Shown here piece after piece: positions 56,901 to 63,884 of a stretch of DNA of 64,000 bases (the stretch's first letter is position 1; the number at the start of each line of letters is the position of its first letter). A program made the translations under genes and the position numbers. The stretch covers positions 52,837,921 to 52,901,920 of the forward strand of contig CP092870.1 in assembly GCA_030710605.1 (NCBI GenBank), read 5' to 3'. Source of the DNA: Cordylochernes scorpioides. Its lineage: Eukaryota > Arthropoda > Arachnida > Pseudoscorpiones > Chernetidae. The notes under the pieces were generated by a model. The model made no database searches. It worked only from the letters and a program-made list of their open reading frames with translations, and was not told where the DNA came from.

Positions 56901-59778
56901 ATATATTTTAATAAAGAAAACTTTTTCTCTTCGTTTTTAGCACTTTCATAAGCCATCAAGGAGAAATTTCATGATTTTCGTTTCTTATAAATGGTATTCA
57001 AGTAAATTATGGACACAAGGTTTTAGGACAGTAGTACTACATACAAATATTTGCATCGAGCAATGCTCTTCCACAAACAATACTAGACAATTTAGGCATA
57101 AATCAATCATAGAACCGCGGATTCTATATAGAAGAAAAGAAAACATTAAAGCATGAAAGTTTCCTTTATACATAAAACACATTTCTACTCTTTTAAAAAT
57201 ATTTTTGTATTTTCAAATGTTTTTCACAATTTTATCATGAATAGAAATTTCTACTCTCCTTACTGCGATGAAAAATGTTGAGGGTCTTGGCTCATCAGTG
57301 GTGAACCTTCCCAGCATTGTAGTAAGGACAGTAGAAGTTTGTTTTATGCGTAAAATAAACTTTTACTGTCCTTACTGCGAAGAAAAATATTGTTGTTGTT
57401 GTTGTTTCTTATCCCCTTGTGTAAAGATTACACGAATTCCATGAGTTCATGGTCTCATGGAATGGGATGTAGGGGTGCAGCTTTCATTGATCCTGGCAAA
57501 CTTTGGTGAAAGTCTGACTTTGCCTGTAATTTGAGGCCGTTCCTAACATGGAAGCAGACGCCTTTGCTGCCGACGTTAACAAGTGTACAGACACAGCTCT
57601 GTGAGTACTTTGAAAGTACTATGAGGCAATAGAAATTTATATTTTAATTTAAAAATAAATAAATATTTAATTAAAAAGGCATATATTGGATCAAAATGTA
57701 ATTTATTTACCAATATTTCAGTTGGCTGAACTAATGCTGCCTCTCATAGAGGTAGTTCTGCTGTAACATCTTGCGAGAGTGTCCTCTCATAGAGGTAGTT
57801 CTGCTGTAACATCTTGCGGGAGTGTCCTCTCATAGAGGTAGTTCTGCTGTAACATCTTGCAGGAGTGTCCTCTCATAGAGGTAGTTCTGCTGTAACATCT
57901 TGCAGGAGTGTCCTCTCATAGAGGTAGTTCTGCTGTAACATCTTGCAGGAGTGTCCTCTCATAGAGGTAGTTCTGCTGTAACATCTTGCAGGAGTGTCCT
58001 CCCATAGAGGTAGTTCTGCTGTAACATCTTGCAGGAGTGTCCTCTCATAGAGGTAGTTCTGCTGTAACATCTTGCAGGAGTGTCCTCTCATAGAGGTAGT
58101 TCTGCTGTAACATCTTGCAGGAGTGTCCTCTCATAGAGGTAGTTCTGCTGTAACATCTTGCAGGAGTGTCCTCTCATAGAGGTAGTTCTGCTGTAACATC
58201 TTGCTACCTGATGTAGCAGCAGTAACGGGGCTCTGGTACATTTGTAAGTGCAAAGTCGAACTACGTTTCACATGTGTAGACATGTGGTGTACTTACAGTA
58301 AAAGCAGTAACCAACTTATACCCACCATGATTATCATGGCCTGTACCACGTGTACTAGAGATAAGCAAAAAAAGGCAGCGAGCAGTACCTTGTCGCAGCC
58401 GAAGAGAACCAGATCGGAATCCTCAGTGATGACCACCTGCGCGACGCCAATCTTGTTCAGGTAGGCCAGCTGGGCATCCGCTTCATACGGCGCCACAATG
58501 AAGTCAATGTTGTTCTTGCGGCAGGCCTGGGAACCCACAGTCAATAGTTACACTTTGAATTGGGGGTCAGTGGAAGGATGGTCTAAGCAGTTGGTTTTGG
58601 ACCGATACGACCCGAGTTCGATTCCCGCATTGGGAACTTTTTTCTGTTTAAAAAAAAAAAATGCTCCGATGGCCCCCGATTCTTGCAAAATTCCAACCCC
58701 AACAGCGAGTGCAAGTAACCAAACGGGGCTCTGGCACATTTGTAAGTGCAAAGTCGAACTTCTTTTCACATGTGTAGACAAGTGGTGTACTTACAGTAAA
58801 AGCAGTCGCCTTCTTCTAAAGACCATATTATCATGGCCTGTACCACGTGTACTAGGAATAATAATAAAAAAAAAACACTTTGAATACTTGGAGAAATCAA
58901 TGGACAAATGCTCAACTTCCTTGATGAGGTACAGTTTGGATTAAAGCTCAGAATCACATGGTAACAATCATAAAGATAGAGGCTGCCTGACCTGCATTCA
59001 AATTTCTTTAAAAATAGACACTTAGGGGAGAGTTAAAGTTTTATTTTCTCAACATTTCAACAAAAATCTTTTCTCTTCGTCAGGAGAAATAAATAAAAAT
59101 AAAGCATTTCTTTATTTATTTATATTTTTTGGATTGGGTCTTTATTACTTTAAGTTTCTAATCTCTAATTCAAATTTCACCTTATCACCCACACAAAAAA
59201 GGCCTTTTTTAAGACATATAGTCTTATACATAGAGTCTGCAAATGAAAATTGTTTTTTTTTTTTAATTGTTATTATTATCCCTAGTATAGGCCATGGTAA
59301 TCATGGAAGGTAGTTAGTCACTGCTTTTACTCTAAGTACACCACATGTCTACACATGTGAAAAGCAGTTCAACTTTGTACTTACGAATGTACCAGAGCCC
59401 CGTTTGGTTTCTTGCACTCGCTGGTGGGGTTGAACTTTTTCAAGAATCGGGGGCCATTGGAGCATTTTTTTTTTTTTTTTGTAATCAGAAAATATGCCCA
59501 ATGCGGGATTCGATCCCGGGTCGTAGTGGTCTAAAAGCAATGGTTTAGACCACCCTTCCACCGACCCCCGATGGTAAAAATGAAATTTATGAAATTTATA
59601 TACAGGAAAGGGGTGTCAAAACAGAAAGTCAATTGTTAATTGCCTCCTCTTTACCTCAATTAATTCCTGCGCCATGTCCGGGGTGATGTCCACAGCGCGC
59701 TGGAACAACTCCCGGGCCTCACGCAGCTTTCCTTCGCGCAGGAGCTCCTTGGCTTTCTGTTTGTTCAACTGCCGGGCT
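38537..59778 (-). CDS. EXO1: Exonuclease 1, 5'-partial (six exons recognised)
   Basis: Rad2/FEN-family 5'-3' exonuclease for mismatch repair, recombination and end resection. Exons at 59778-59655, 58526-58389, 55115-54627, 53034-52686, 44982-44871 and 38931-38537 join with consistent phases. Key residues are present: the acidic YEADAQLAY and ITEDSDL metal ligands and the H2TH-region [39 protein letters not shown] and [17 protein letters not shown] match EXO1 rather than FEN1 or GEN1. The tail is Ser/Thr/Pro-rich and disordered, with a coding minisatellite. The first ~90 residues (MGIQGLL type) are off the right edge. The final exon was not identified with confidence. Confidence 0.92.
40137..40207 (+). 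pseudogene. tRNA-Thr-like relic (anticodon loop CTGGTAA)
   Basis: GTCCAGGGTAGCCTAGTGGT, CTGCCTGGTAAGCGG and GTGGGTTCGATTCC followed by TTGACA. Acceptor pairs six of seven; the T stem has a mismatch. It lies inside the Helitron cluster and ends in a T run, so it may be a SINE head or captured tRNA. Confidence 0.5.
40307..40788 (-). mobile_element. Nested non-autonomous Helitron, reverse
   Basis: On the - strand begins TCTATATATATAAAAATGAA, includes GTGTGTGTGTGTGTCC, and ends with the CCCGGGCGAAGCCGGG hairpin, GTACGTC and CGCTAG. Its body is an inverted copy of 39116-39710. Confidence 0.7.
41470..41785. repeat. Hammerhead family 2 fold-back, full length
   Basis: ~315 bp palindrome with spacer AAATAGTACTGTTATCTTGT..GATTACAGTAACTATTTGAG. 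Ribozyme units at 41574-41534 (-) and 41697-41735 (+). Confidence 0.85.
41534..41574 (-). ncRNA. Hammerhead ribozyme, family 2, intact core
   Basis: TTTTGT, CTGATGA (41570-41564), extra T, GGTAACA-ATGC-TGTTACC (seven Watson-Crick pairs), GAAACGTC (41544-41537), ACATAC. All core bases present. The partner arm on + has ATC for GTC. Confidence 0.75.
42430..42725. repeat. Hammerhead family 3 fold-back element
   Basis: Arms CTTCGGTCAGTAAATCTTTT and AAAAGATTTTCTGGCCGAAG flank ribozyme units in opposite orientation, with GGCAAGGCGTT/AACGCCTTGCC near the centre. Confidence 0.75.
42616..42656 (+). ncRNA. Hammerhead ribozyme, family 3, intact core
   Basis: CTGACGA (42620-42626), extra T, GACAAAA-GAT-TTTTGTC (seven Watson-Crick pairs), GAAACGTC (42645-42652). 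Stem I is short. The opposite arm (42516-42486 on -) keeps CTGACGA but has GAAATGTT. Confidence 0.7.
43360..43510 (-). repeat. Hammerhead family 2 element, asymmetric
   Basis: Left arm carries the ribozyme; the right arm has lost it and keeps only TTTGGATTTGTTCTTATTAC..TATAATCC. Confidence 0.7.
43404..43445 (-). ncRNA. Hammerhead ribozyme, family 2, intact core (CUGAAGA)
   Basis: TTTTGT, CTGAAGA (43441-43435), extra T, GGTAACA-ACGC-TGTTACC, GAAACGTC (43415-43408). All CpGs around GAAA are kept. Confidence 0.75.
43820..44325 (+). pseudogene. LINE-2 3' fragment
   Basis: [20 protein letters not shown] then a broken frame through [21 protein letters not shown] codons, ending in the ATTGAGTGGAGATAAGAAAG tail. 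Same family as 3600-4545. Confidence 0.6.
44510..44840 (+). pseudogene. LINE-1 3' fragment
   Basis: Encodes [18 protein letters not shown] and, after frame breaks, [20 protein letters not shown], with the GGGGATAAGAAACAACAAC tail 30 bp before the EXO1 exon donor at 44870. Confidence 0.75.
44871..44982 (-). CDS. EXO1: EXO1 exon (disordered tail)
   Basis: Acceptor GGTTCCAG, donor GTGAGT, in phase with the previous exon: [20 protein letters not shown] then [21 protein letters not shown] followed by a basic cluster resembles the DLLSQYSLSFTKKTKK region of human EXO1. A LINE fragment lies within about 30 bp of the donor. Confidence 0.72.
45088..46610. repeat. 60-67 bp minisatellite seeded by a MITE end
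   Basis: About 23 units AGTAAATTGGCTGATTGGGA + TTTGAAAATGGTTGAATTAA + AGTCAGTGATGAATTGTAGT + spacer. The left end, ACAGTCCAACTTCTTTAATT, matches elements at 53198 and 53623 that seed a second array. The 251-codon - strand ORF ([14 protein letters not shown] repeats) is an artefact of unit lengths divisible by three. Confidence 0.92.
47599..48411 (+). pseudogene. LINE-1 5'-truncated insertion in the PLE, with TSD
   Basis: Encodes RNase H ([20 protein letters not shown] with intact [31 protein letters not shown]), then [20 protein letters not shown] codons in another frame, and the zinc knuckle [26 protein letters not shown]. Tail AAGAAACAACAAC. An 8-bp duplication, ATTATGTA, flanks it (47591-47598 and 48412-48419). 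Confidence 0.88.
49212..49309 (-). repeat. SINE-A 3' fragment in the PLE RT, with 11-bp TSD
   Basis: Reverse SINE-A end (TTTGCTTATCCCTAGTACAC..AAGCGCACCACATGT) flanked by TGGTTAAAAGT at 49201-49211 and 49310-49320. 5'-truncated insertion. Confidence 0.85.
49878..50658 (+). pseudogene. PLE right arm: thumb region and GIY-YIG endonuclease
   Basis: Two frames, 49878-50147 ([20 protein letters not shown] to [11 protein letters not shown]) and 50149-50658 ([15 protein letters not shown] to [13 protein letters not shown]). The second holds [20 protein letters not shown], the GIY-YIG core, plus RIIEHRRNI and conserved downstream residues. The left arm has the same frame break at the same place. Confidence 0.85.
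51065..51195 (+). repeat. SINE-A 3' fragment
   Basis: TCGAACTGCTTTTCACATGT to GGGATAAGCAAAA plus an A run, immediately right of the PLE. Confidence 0.7.
51290..51566. mobile_element. Tc1/mariner-like MITE, two-unit form
   Basis: Ends CACTCATGGACAAAACTTAA and TTAAGTTTTGTCCATGAATG, each next to TA. Contains two copies of the 76-bp unit found amplified at 26650-28195, then ATTACAGTGACCTTTATT. Confidence 0.75.
52132..52229 (+). repeat. 49-bp tandem duplication
   Basis: AATAGAATTTGAATTCTTTT..GTTGGGACAAACCCTATA occurs twice in a row. Confidence 0.8.
52240..52650. repeat. MITE-1 derived tandem copies next to an EXO1 exon
   Basis: Four degenerate reverse units (GACAACTGTCCTTTGTAGAG, GAGTGTCCTCTCATGGAGGT) ending about 35 bp from the EXO1 donor at 52685. 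Confidence 0.75.
52686..53034 (-). CDS. EXO1: EXO1 exon with coding minisatellite (disordered tail)
   Basis: Acceptor TGTTCTCAG, donor GTAAGT. Encodes [20 protein letters not shown], a Ser/Thr/Pro-rich stretch, then tandem [18 protein letters not shown] units (52740-52855) and [15 protein letters not shown]. The start aligns with the SSIWHRNYSP part of human EXO1. It joins the exons on both sides in phase. Confidence 0.8.
53195..53725. repeat. ~20-bp array GGTGTTGAATTAAAGCA/TA and seed MITE
   Basis: About 14 short units at 53300-53515, bounded by ACAGTCTAACTTCTAAAATT (53198) and a related copy at 53623. Same seed as the 45-kb array but a different unit. Confidence 0.8.
53755..53860 (+). repeat. 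Variant-core (CTGTAGA) hammerhead-like PLE end
   Basis: CCTGTAGAAGGGCCTTATCCCGAAAGCTCG, given here in parts: CTGTAGA, A, GGGCCTTATCCC, GAAAGCTC. Same layout as the PLE termini at 47087-47050 (-) and 50932-50965 (+), and at 43136-43170. Confidence 0.5.
54390..54620 (-). repeat. LINE-1 tail triplicated (~77 bp units)
   Basis: Three tandem copies of GTTGTTTCTTACTCCATTGT + GTGAATATTACATGAATTCC + ATGAGTTGATGCTCCTTGAG + CTGAGAGAGAGT, next to the EXO1 exon donor at 54626. Confidence 0.85.
54627..55115 (-). CDS. EXO1: EXO1 exon (H2TH and end of nuclease core)
   Basis: Acceptor TTGATTCCAG, donor GTGACT, 163 codons: [80 protein letters not shown], ending AIAAPQ. GC-rich compared with the repeats around it. 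A triplicated LINE tail begins just after the donor. Confidence 0.95.
55487..55800 (+). repeat. SINE-A, full length
   Basis: GGGGGTCGGTGGAAGGCTGG head with GGGTTCGATTCC, body and A-rich end. Follows a reverse SINE-A fragment and LINE-1 end at 55130-55285. Confidence 0.85.
55800..56440 (+). repeat. SINE-B then family 4 copy
   Basis: 55800-56210 SINE-B with GAAGAA tail; 56270-56440 family 4 repeat with a duplicated GCTCATCA in its core. Confidence 0.65.
56446..56738 (+). pseudogene. LINE-1 3' fragment
   Basis: [40 protein letters not shown] codons and the AAGAAACAACAACAACAAC tail; inserted in a family 4 repeat whose ACACTAAAGGGT sequence continues on both sides (56433 and 56734). Confidence 0.75.
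56760..56955. repeat. Near-perfect 195-bp palindrome with variant hammerhead-like cores
   Basis: ATTTATGGTTTATGAAAGTG..GAAGGGCTTGGCAGCC inverted about 56855. Both arms hold CTGTCGAAGGGCTTGGCAGC followed by C(T/C)GAAAGCTTG, the CTGTNGA variant layout. Confidence 0.75.
57735..58205. repeat. 43-bp minisatellite from MITE-1 end, 10-11 copies
   Basis: Units GTGTCCTCTCATAGAGGTAG + TTCTGCTGTAACATCTTGCAGGA, nearly identical. The motif GTGTCCTCTCATAGAGGT is the MITE-1 terminus. Confidence 0.93.
58205..58378 (+). repeat. SINE-A fragment beside EXO1 exon
   Basis: GGGGCTCTGGTACATTTGTA to GAGATAAGCAAAAAAAG; ends ~10 bp from the exon's splice donor at 58388. Confidence 0.75.
58389..58526 (-). CDS. EXO1: EXO1 exon (catalytic acidic cluster)
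   Basis: Acceptor GGTTCCCAG, donor GTACTG, 46 codons in phase 0: [20 protein letters not shown] through [14 protein letters not shown]. Contains four conserved metal-binding acidic residues (E and D of YEAD, both D of EDSDL). A SINE fragment lies about 13 bp past the donor. Confidence 0.95.
58558..58878 (+). repeat. SINE-A, full length
   Basis: TGGGGGTCAGTGGAAGGATG head, GAGTTCGATTCCC box B region, full body. Starts ~30 bp upstream of the EXO1 exon acceptor. Confidence 0.85.
59040..59100 (-). ncRNA. Hammerhead relic, family 3
   Basis: CTGACGA, A, GAGAAAAGATTTTTGTT, GAAATGTT: CUGANGA kept, C15.2 changed to T. Confidence 0.5.
59655..59778 (-). CDS. EXO1: EXO1 exon (helical arch region)
   Basis: Acceptor TACACAG, donor GTAAAG on the - strand. 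One leading base, then 41 codons: [41 protein letters not shown]. Human EXO1 has [20 protein letters not shown] then ECFTRSINITHAMAHKVI. First EXO1 exon in the window. Confidence 0.92.
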
Positions 59779-59892
59779 CTGTGTACACCTTGTTTTCAAT
59801 TCCACACAATGAATGGAATCTAGCTGTGACTTAGTGATGAGAAGAATCATCAAGAGAAGAAGTACCGAATAAATCAACTCTTTATTATCATG

Positions 59893-60052
59893 GTACAGTT
59901 AAATCTGTCTATAGCGCCCCCTCTTGGGACTCACCAAAAGAGGGTGCTATAGTGATTTAATGTAAAATGTTAACATTTTAATGTTTAAAATCGGGCGCTA
60001 TAGAGAGGAAGGCGCTATTTAGAGGGGACACTGTAGACAGGTTTAACTGTAT
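59893..60052. mobile_element. Short MITE with ACAGTTAAA ends
   Basis: Inverted ends ACAGTTAAATCTGTCTATAG and CTGTAGACAGGTTTAACTGT next to TA, with inner GGCGCTATAG repeats. No ORF. Confidence 0.7.
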
Positions 60053-60689
60053 ATATTGCCTAGGTGAATATTTAATTAAATAATAAAATAGAAACACAGA
60101 TGGTAATAATTATATTCCTCGTTTAATTTATTTGCTACAATGTTAATCATCTGGCTTGTTAAGAGTCTTGATTGTAAATATATCTTCCACTGAGATTTTT
60201 CTCACTTTTATTTGATCAATAAATTTTTAAATCTTTATTTATTTCAACTTGAAAGATTCCTTGTCATCACTACCATGTTAGGAGTGGCTGTACATGGCAT
60301 CTGTTCCTCGTGTCAGAGGCGGCTATTTCATATTGGAGCTAAGTCAGTGGCCTTCTACTGAGTAGTGTTCCCAGTCCTAATAAAAAAAGCAGATGCCTTC
60401 TACTTCATCCAGTCATGATGGTTGTCACATTCTACAGGCTTGATACCCTGATATGATTGAGTGTGGAAATAAGAAAGAAGAGACTCATCCCCAGCACAGA
60501 CACCATCAACATGCTCTACAGGTTCGATACCCTGATATGATTGAGTGGAGATAAGAAAGAAGAAGACTACCATGAAAATATTATTGTGACAAGTACTCGG
60601 GGTAAAAAAAAACCACTTTATGATTATAATCATTAATAAATAGCATAAACGCGCCATCTATATAATACAAATGAAAACATCAAAACACA

Positions 60690-61080
60690 AATGTTTCTTT
60701 TCACAAATAAATCAAACTTCTACTGTCCCCACTGCGATTTAAAAATATTGGGAGGGCTTGGCTCATCAGTGGTGAACCCTCCCAGCGGTTTCACCAATTT
60801 AATCTACCAGACCGCTTCGTTAGAGCTCTAATACTGTATTGGATCATTCTAATTATATATGTTACACTGAAGGGTGGAATCTTAGGAATGGTATTTAAGC
60901 AAACTATGGACATAAGCTTTTTAGGACAGTAGAATTACATTTACCACTGATGAGCCAAGCCCTCCCAATATTTTTTCATCGCAGCGGGGACAGTAGAAGT
61001 TTGATTTATTTGTGAAAAGAAACATTTGTGTTTTGATGTTTTCATTTGAATTATAATCATTAGGAATCAAAAGACACCAC
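60690..61080. repeat. Family 4 fold-back element
   Basis: Left arm AATCAAACTTCTACTGTCCC..GGGAGGGCTTGGCTCATCAG and right arm CTGATGAGCCAAGCCCTCCC..GGGGACAGTAGAAGTTTGAT are inverted. Each holds CTGATGA next to GCCAA; the left arm also has TTGGTGAAACC. Confidence 0.7.
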
Positions 61081-61084
61081 ATGG

Positions 61085-61445
61085 TAGGATCCCACCTAAG
61101 CACAGCTGGTACAATGGAGTGGACCCAGGAGGAGCTCTGAACCTCAGACAGCATCAAACCACACTAACAATATTTAGAACAGGCCATCTTAAGCCATTGA
61201 AAAGGTAGAAAATAATAACAAAATCTACTCCACTTGTCCAAAATGTAGCTTGGCTCCTGCAACTCCAGAACACCTTTTGGCTTGTATTAGATGCAGTAAA
61301 CAGGACTGTGTATTGACTCATGGAATTCTTGTAATCTTTACCCAAGAGGATAATGTTTATCATAAAACAATAAGGAGCATGAACTCATGGAGAGAGAGAG
61401 AGAGAGAGAGAAGTGGTGTAATCTTTACATAAGGGGATTAGAATC
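61085..61445 (+). pseudogene. LINE-1 3' fragment, internally rearranged
   Basis: [40 protein letters not shown] codons, then a partly duplicated end with a GA microsatellite at 61390-61411. Confidence 0.65.
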
Positions 61446-62690
61446 AGCAACAACAGAAACCACATCCAAATAAATAAATTATGGATGTAAAAGAAGAGAT
61501 AAAAGAATAATGGAAGTTATAAAAGAAGGAAGATATAAACTATCTAGTACTCTGTGTACCCACAAAGAGGGTGAGTTCTTTTTTCTTATTATCCTTAGTA
61601 CATGTGGTACAAGCCATGATAATCATTGTGGGTAGTTAGCGACTGCTTTTACTGTAAGTACACCATATGTAAGTTGGAAGTATCAAGGAAAGGCCTCACC
61701 ATGCAGCGCTGTCCTGTATACGGCACAAAGTACCACCACATGACACCCACATGTTACCTTTATAACAATTCTAGCCCATAGTCCAAATTGTACCATATCA
61801 CTTTGTGATTAATTGACTGTTTTGACTCATCCATTGATACGCTCTACTCATCCCTAGCAGACACCATTAAAAGTCTCAAGCTCTACAAGTTTGATACCTT
61901 GATATGATTGAGTGGAGATAAGAAAGAGAACTTTGTGATTAGGTTTCCAAAAATGTGTTACAGAAGAAGGCAGCCCTACATCTATGTTCTTGTGAAAAAA
62001 ATAGCACTAAAGTTAGAAATTATACTGGAATCAGGCAGAAAAATTAAGAAAAAAAAAGGCATCTCCTGATCGTGTAACTAAAATTTGCTGATGGCCTGCG
62101 CCATCTGTAGTAATAAGTATCAACTAATCATTGATTTTGAATTATTCCGGTATAGGCGAAATACCATTTCTTTATAATCAAGAAAAGCTAACCACGTACA
62201 TGTTTCGGGCTGTTGTCTGGTGCAAGTTTTACTTCAACGACCAAAAGAGCTGGTCTTTGAGGCATTCTGAAAAATCATGAAACAAGTATTTAGGCTGGAA
62301 GGGTGTGAGAACGTCAAACAATTTGGAAAAAAAAATTACAAAAGTTAAATTGTCTTGGATCAGGTGGATAAATTAAGATAAAAATGGGATTTTTTTAGTT
62401 GCATGATCAGGAAATGCCTTTTTTTCCCCTATTTTGCCTATTTTGCTCAAACTCTCATAAAGAAAGGTCTTCACCCTTCTGTCTATCAGTCAGTCTGTAG
62501 TAAATAATGAAAATCCTTAAAATAAATTTTCAATAGAATTCATTCTAAATCCATTTGTGGAAAGGGAAATTGTCTATGTTCATATATAAAAGTTATTTCA
62601 AATTAGCTGATTGCTTATGTGGGGGGCGATATAACCCTATAAAATTCAGAGTTAATAATAATTATAATGATAAGTTAACATATCTATACT
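61445..62690. other. EXO1 5' intron or flank: repeats, no exon recognised
   Basis: 61575-61680 reverse SINE-A end; 61800-61930 SINE-B tail; 62030-62345 family 1 arm whose ribozyme has lost CTGATGA but keeps GAAAC, AC/GU, GUA and CGUGGU; 62345-62690 AT-rich with nothing recognised. Confidence 0.5.
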
Positions 62691-63352
62691 CATGAACAAA
62701 ACTTAAGAAAGTTATACCTTTTAGCATGTATATCGGGATTCAGATAATACCTCTGAAAGATACACTCATGAACAAAACTTAAGAAAGTTATACCTTTTAG
62801 CATGTATATCGGGATTCAGACAATAACTCTGAAAGATACACTCAAGGACAAAACTTAAAGAAGTTGTACCTTTTAGCATGTATATCAAGATTCAGACAAT
62901 AACTCTGAAAGATACATTCATGGACAAAACTTAAGGAAGTTGTACCTTTTAGCATGTATATTGGGATTCAGACAATAACTCTGAAAGATACACTCATGGA
63001 CAAAACTTAAGGAAGTTGTACCTTTTAGCATGTATATCGGGATTCAGACAATAACTCTGAAAGATACACTCAAGGACAAAACTTAAAGAAGTTGTACCTT
63101 TTAGCATGTATATCAAGATTCAGACAATAACTCTGAAAGATACACTCATAGACAAAACTTAAGGAAGTTGTACCTTTTAGCATGTATATCGGGATTGAGA
63201 CTAACTCTGAAAGATATTACAATGACCTTTATTGAAGACACACGAGATAACCAAGTGTGAACAATATTGCCCCCGTCTCCTTTAAAAAAAAAAAATAGAT
63301 GACCGGTGACATAAAAGACTTTCCACCTTCTCAAGTTTTGTCCATGAGTGTA
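62690..63352. mobile_element. Tc1/mariner-like MITE with seven 76-bp units
   Basis: Left end ACTCATGAACAAAACTTAAG; right end CTCAAGTTTTGTCCATGAGTG next to TA. Between are about seven 76-bp units and then ATTACAATGACCTTTATTGA. Third locus of this element. Confidence 0.8.
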
Positions 63353-63529
63353 AATTCAATTAGCCTTATTTAAAATTCATTTTTTGGTTTAAAAAAACCT
63401 CAGTGAGACCTTCAGATGGGTTTAATTAACAGACATTTATTTATTTGGATTTAGACTTATTACCTTATGTTTCATATACCTATAAGGCTATTTTCTTTAA
63501 AGTAACCAACTATAATTCATATAACACTG

Positions 63530-63840
63530 ACAGCTTATCCAAATCATCACTGGTACAAAAACCATTGAAACAATTAGAAGAACTTCAAAAACTCAATAGA
63601 AATCAACAAACAGCTTTAGCAAGACTAAGAAGTGGCCATATAAAAACTTTAAAATTTTAAAATGGACAAAAAACTTTCAATAACTGCTTGAAATGCAATA
63701 GTGTGACTCCGGAGCATATCTTATCATGCTCAGAACTGACAATAGAGGACCTATTTTCCAGGCCTATAACTACCATCGCAAAATTGGAGAGGAGTGGACT
63801 TCAGGAATTAGTTTAACCATGGAGATAAGCACCACCACCA
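63530..63840 (+). pseudogene. LINE-3 3' fragment with CCA tail
   Basis: QQTALARLRSGHIKTLKF, stop, then NCLKCNSVTPEHILSCSELT and LERSGLQELV, ending in ACCACCACCACC. Same domain end as LINE-1 but a different family and tail. Confidence 0.75.
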
Positions 63841-63884
63841 CCACTATAATTCAACTATGGACTTTAATTCAACTGATAACTCTG

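Noticed and set aside
61680..61780. Possible N-terminal EXO1 exon on - strand
   Set aside because: GC is raised, but I could not read any conserved EXO1 N-terminal block (such as MGIQGLL or VFDG) in any frame.
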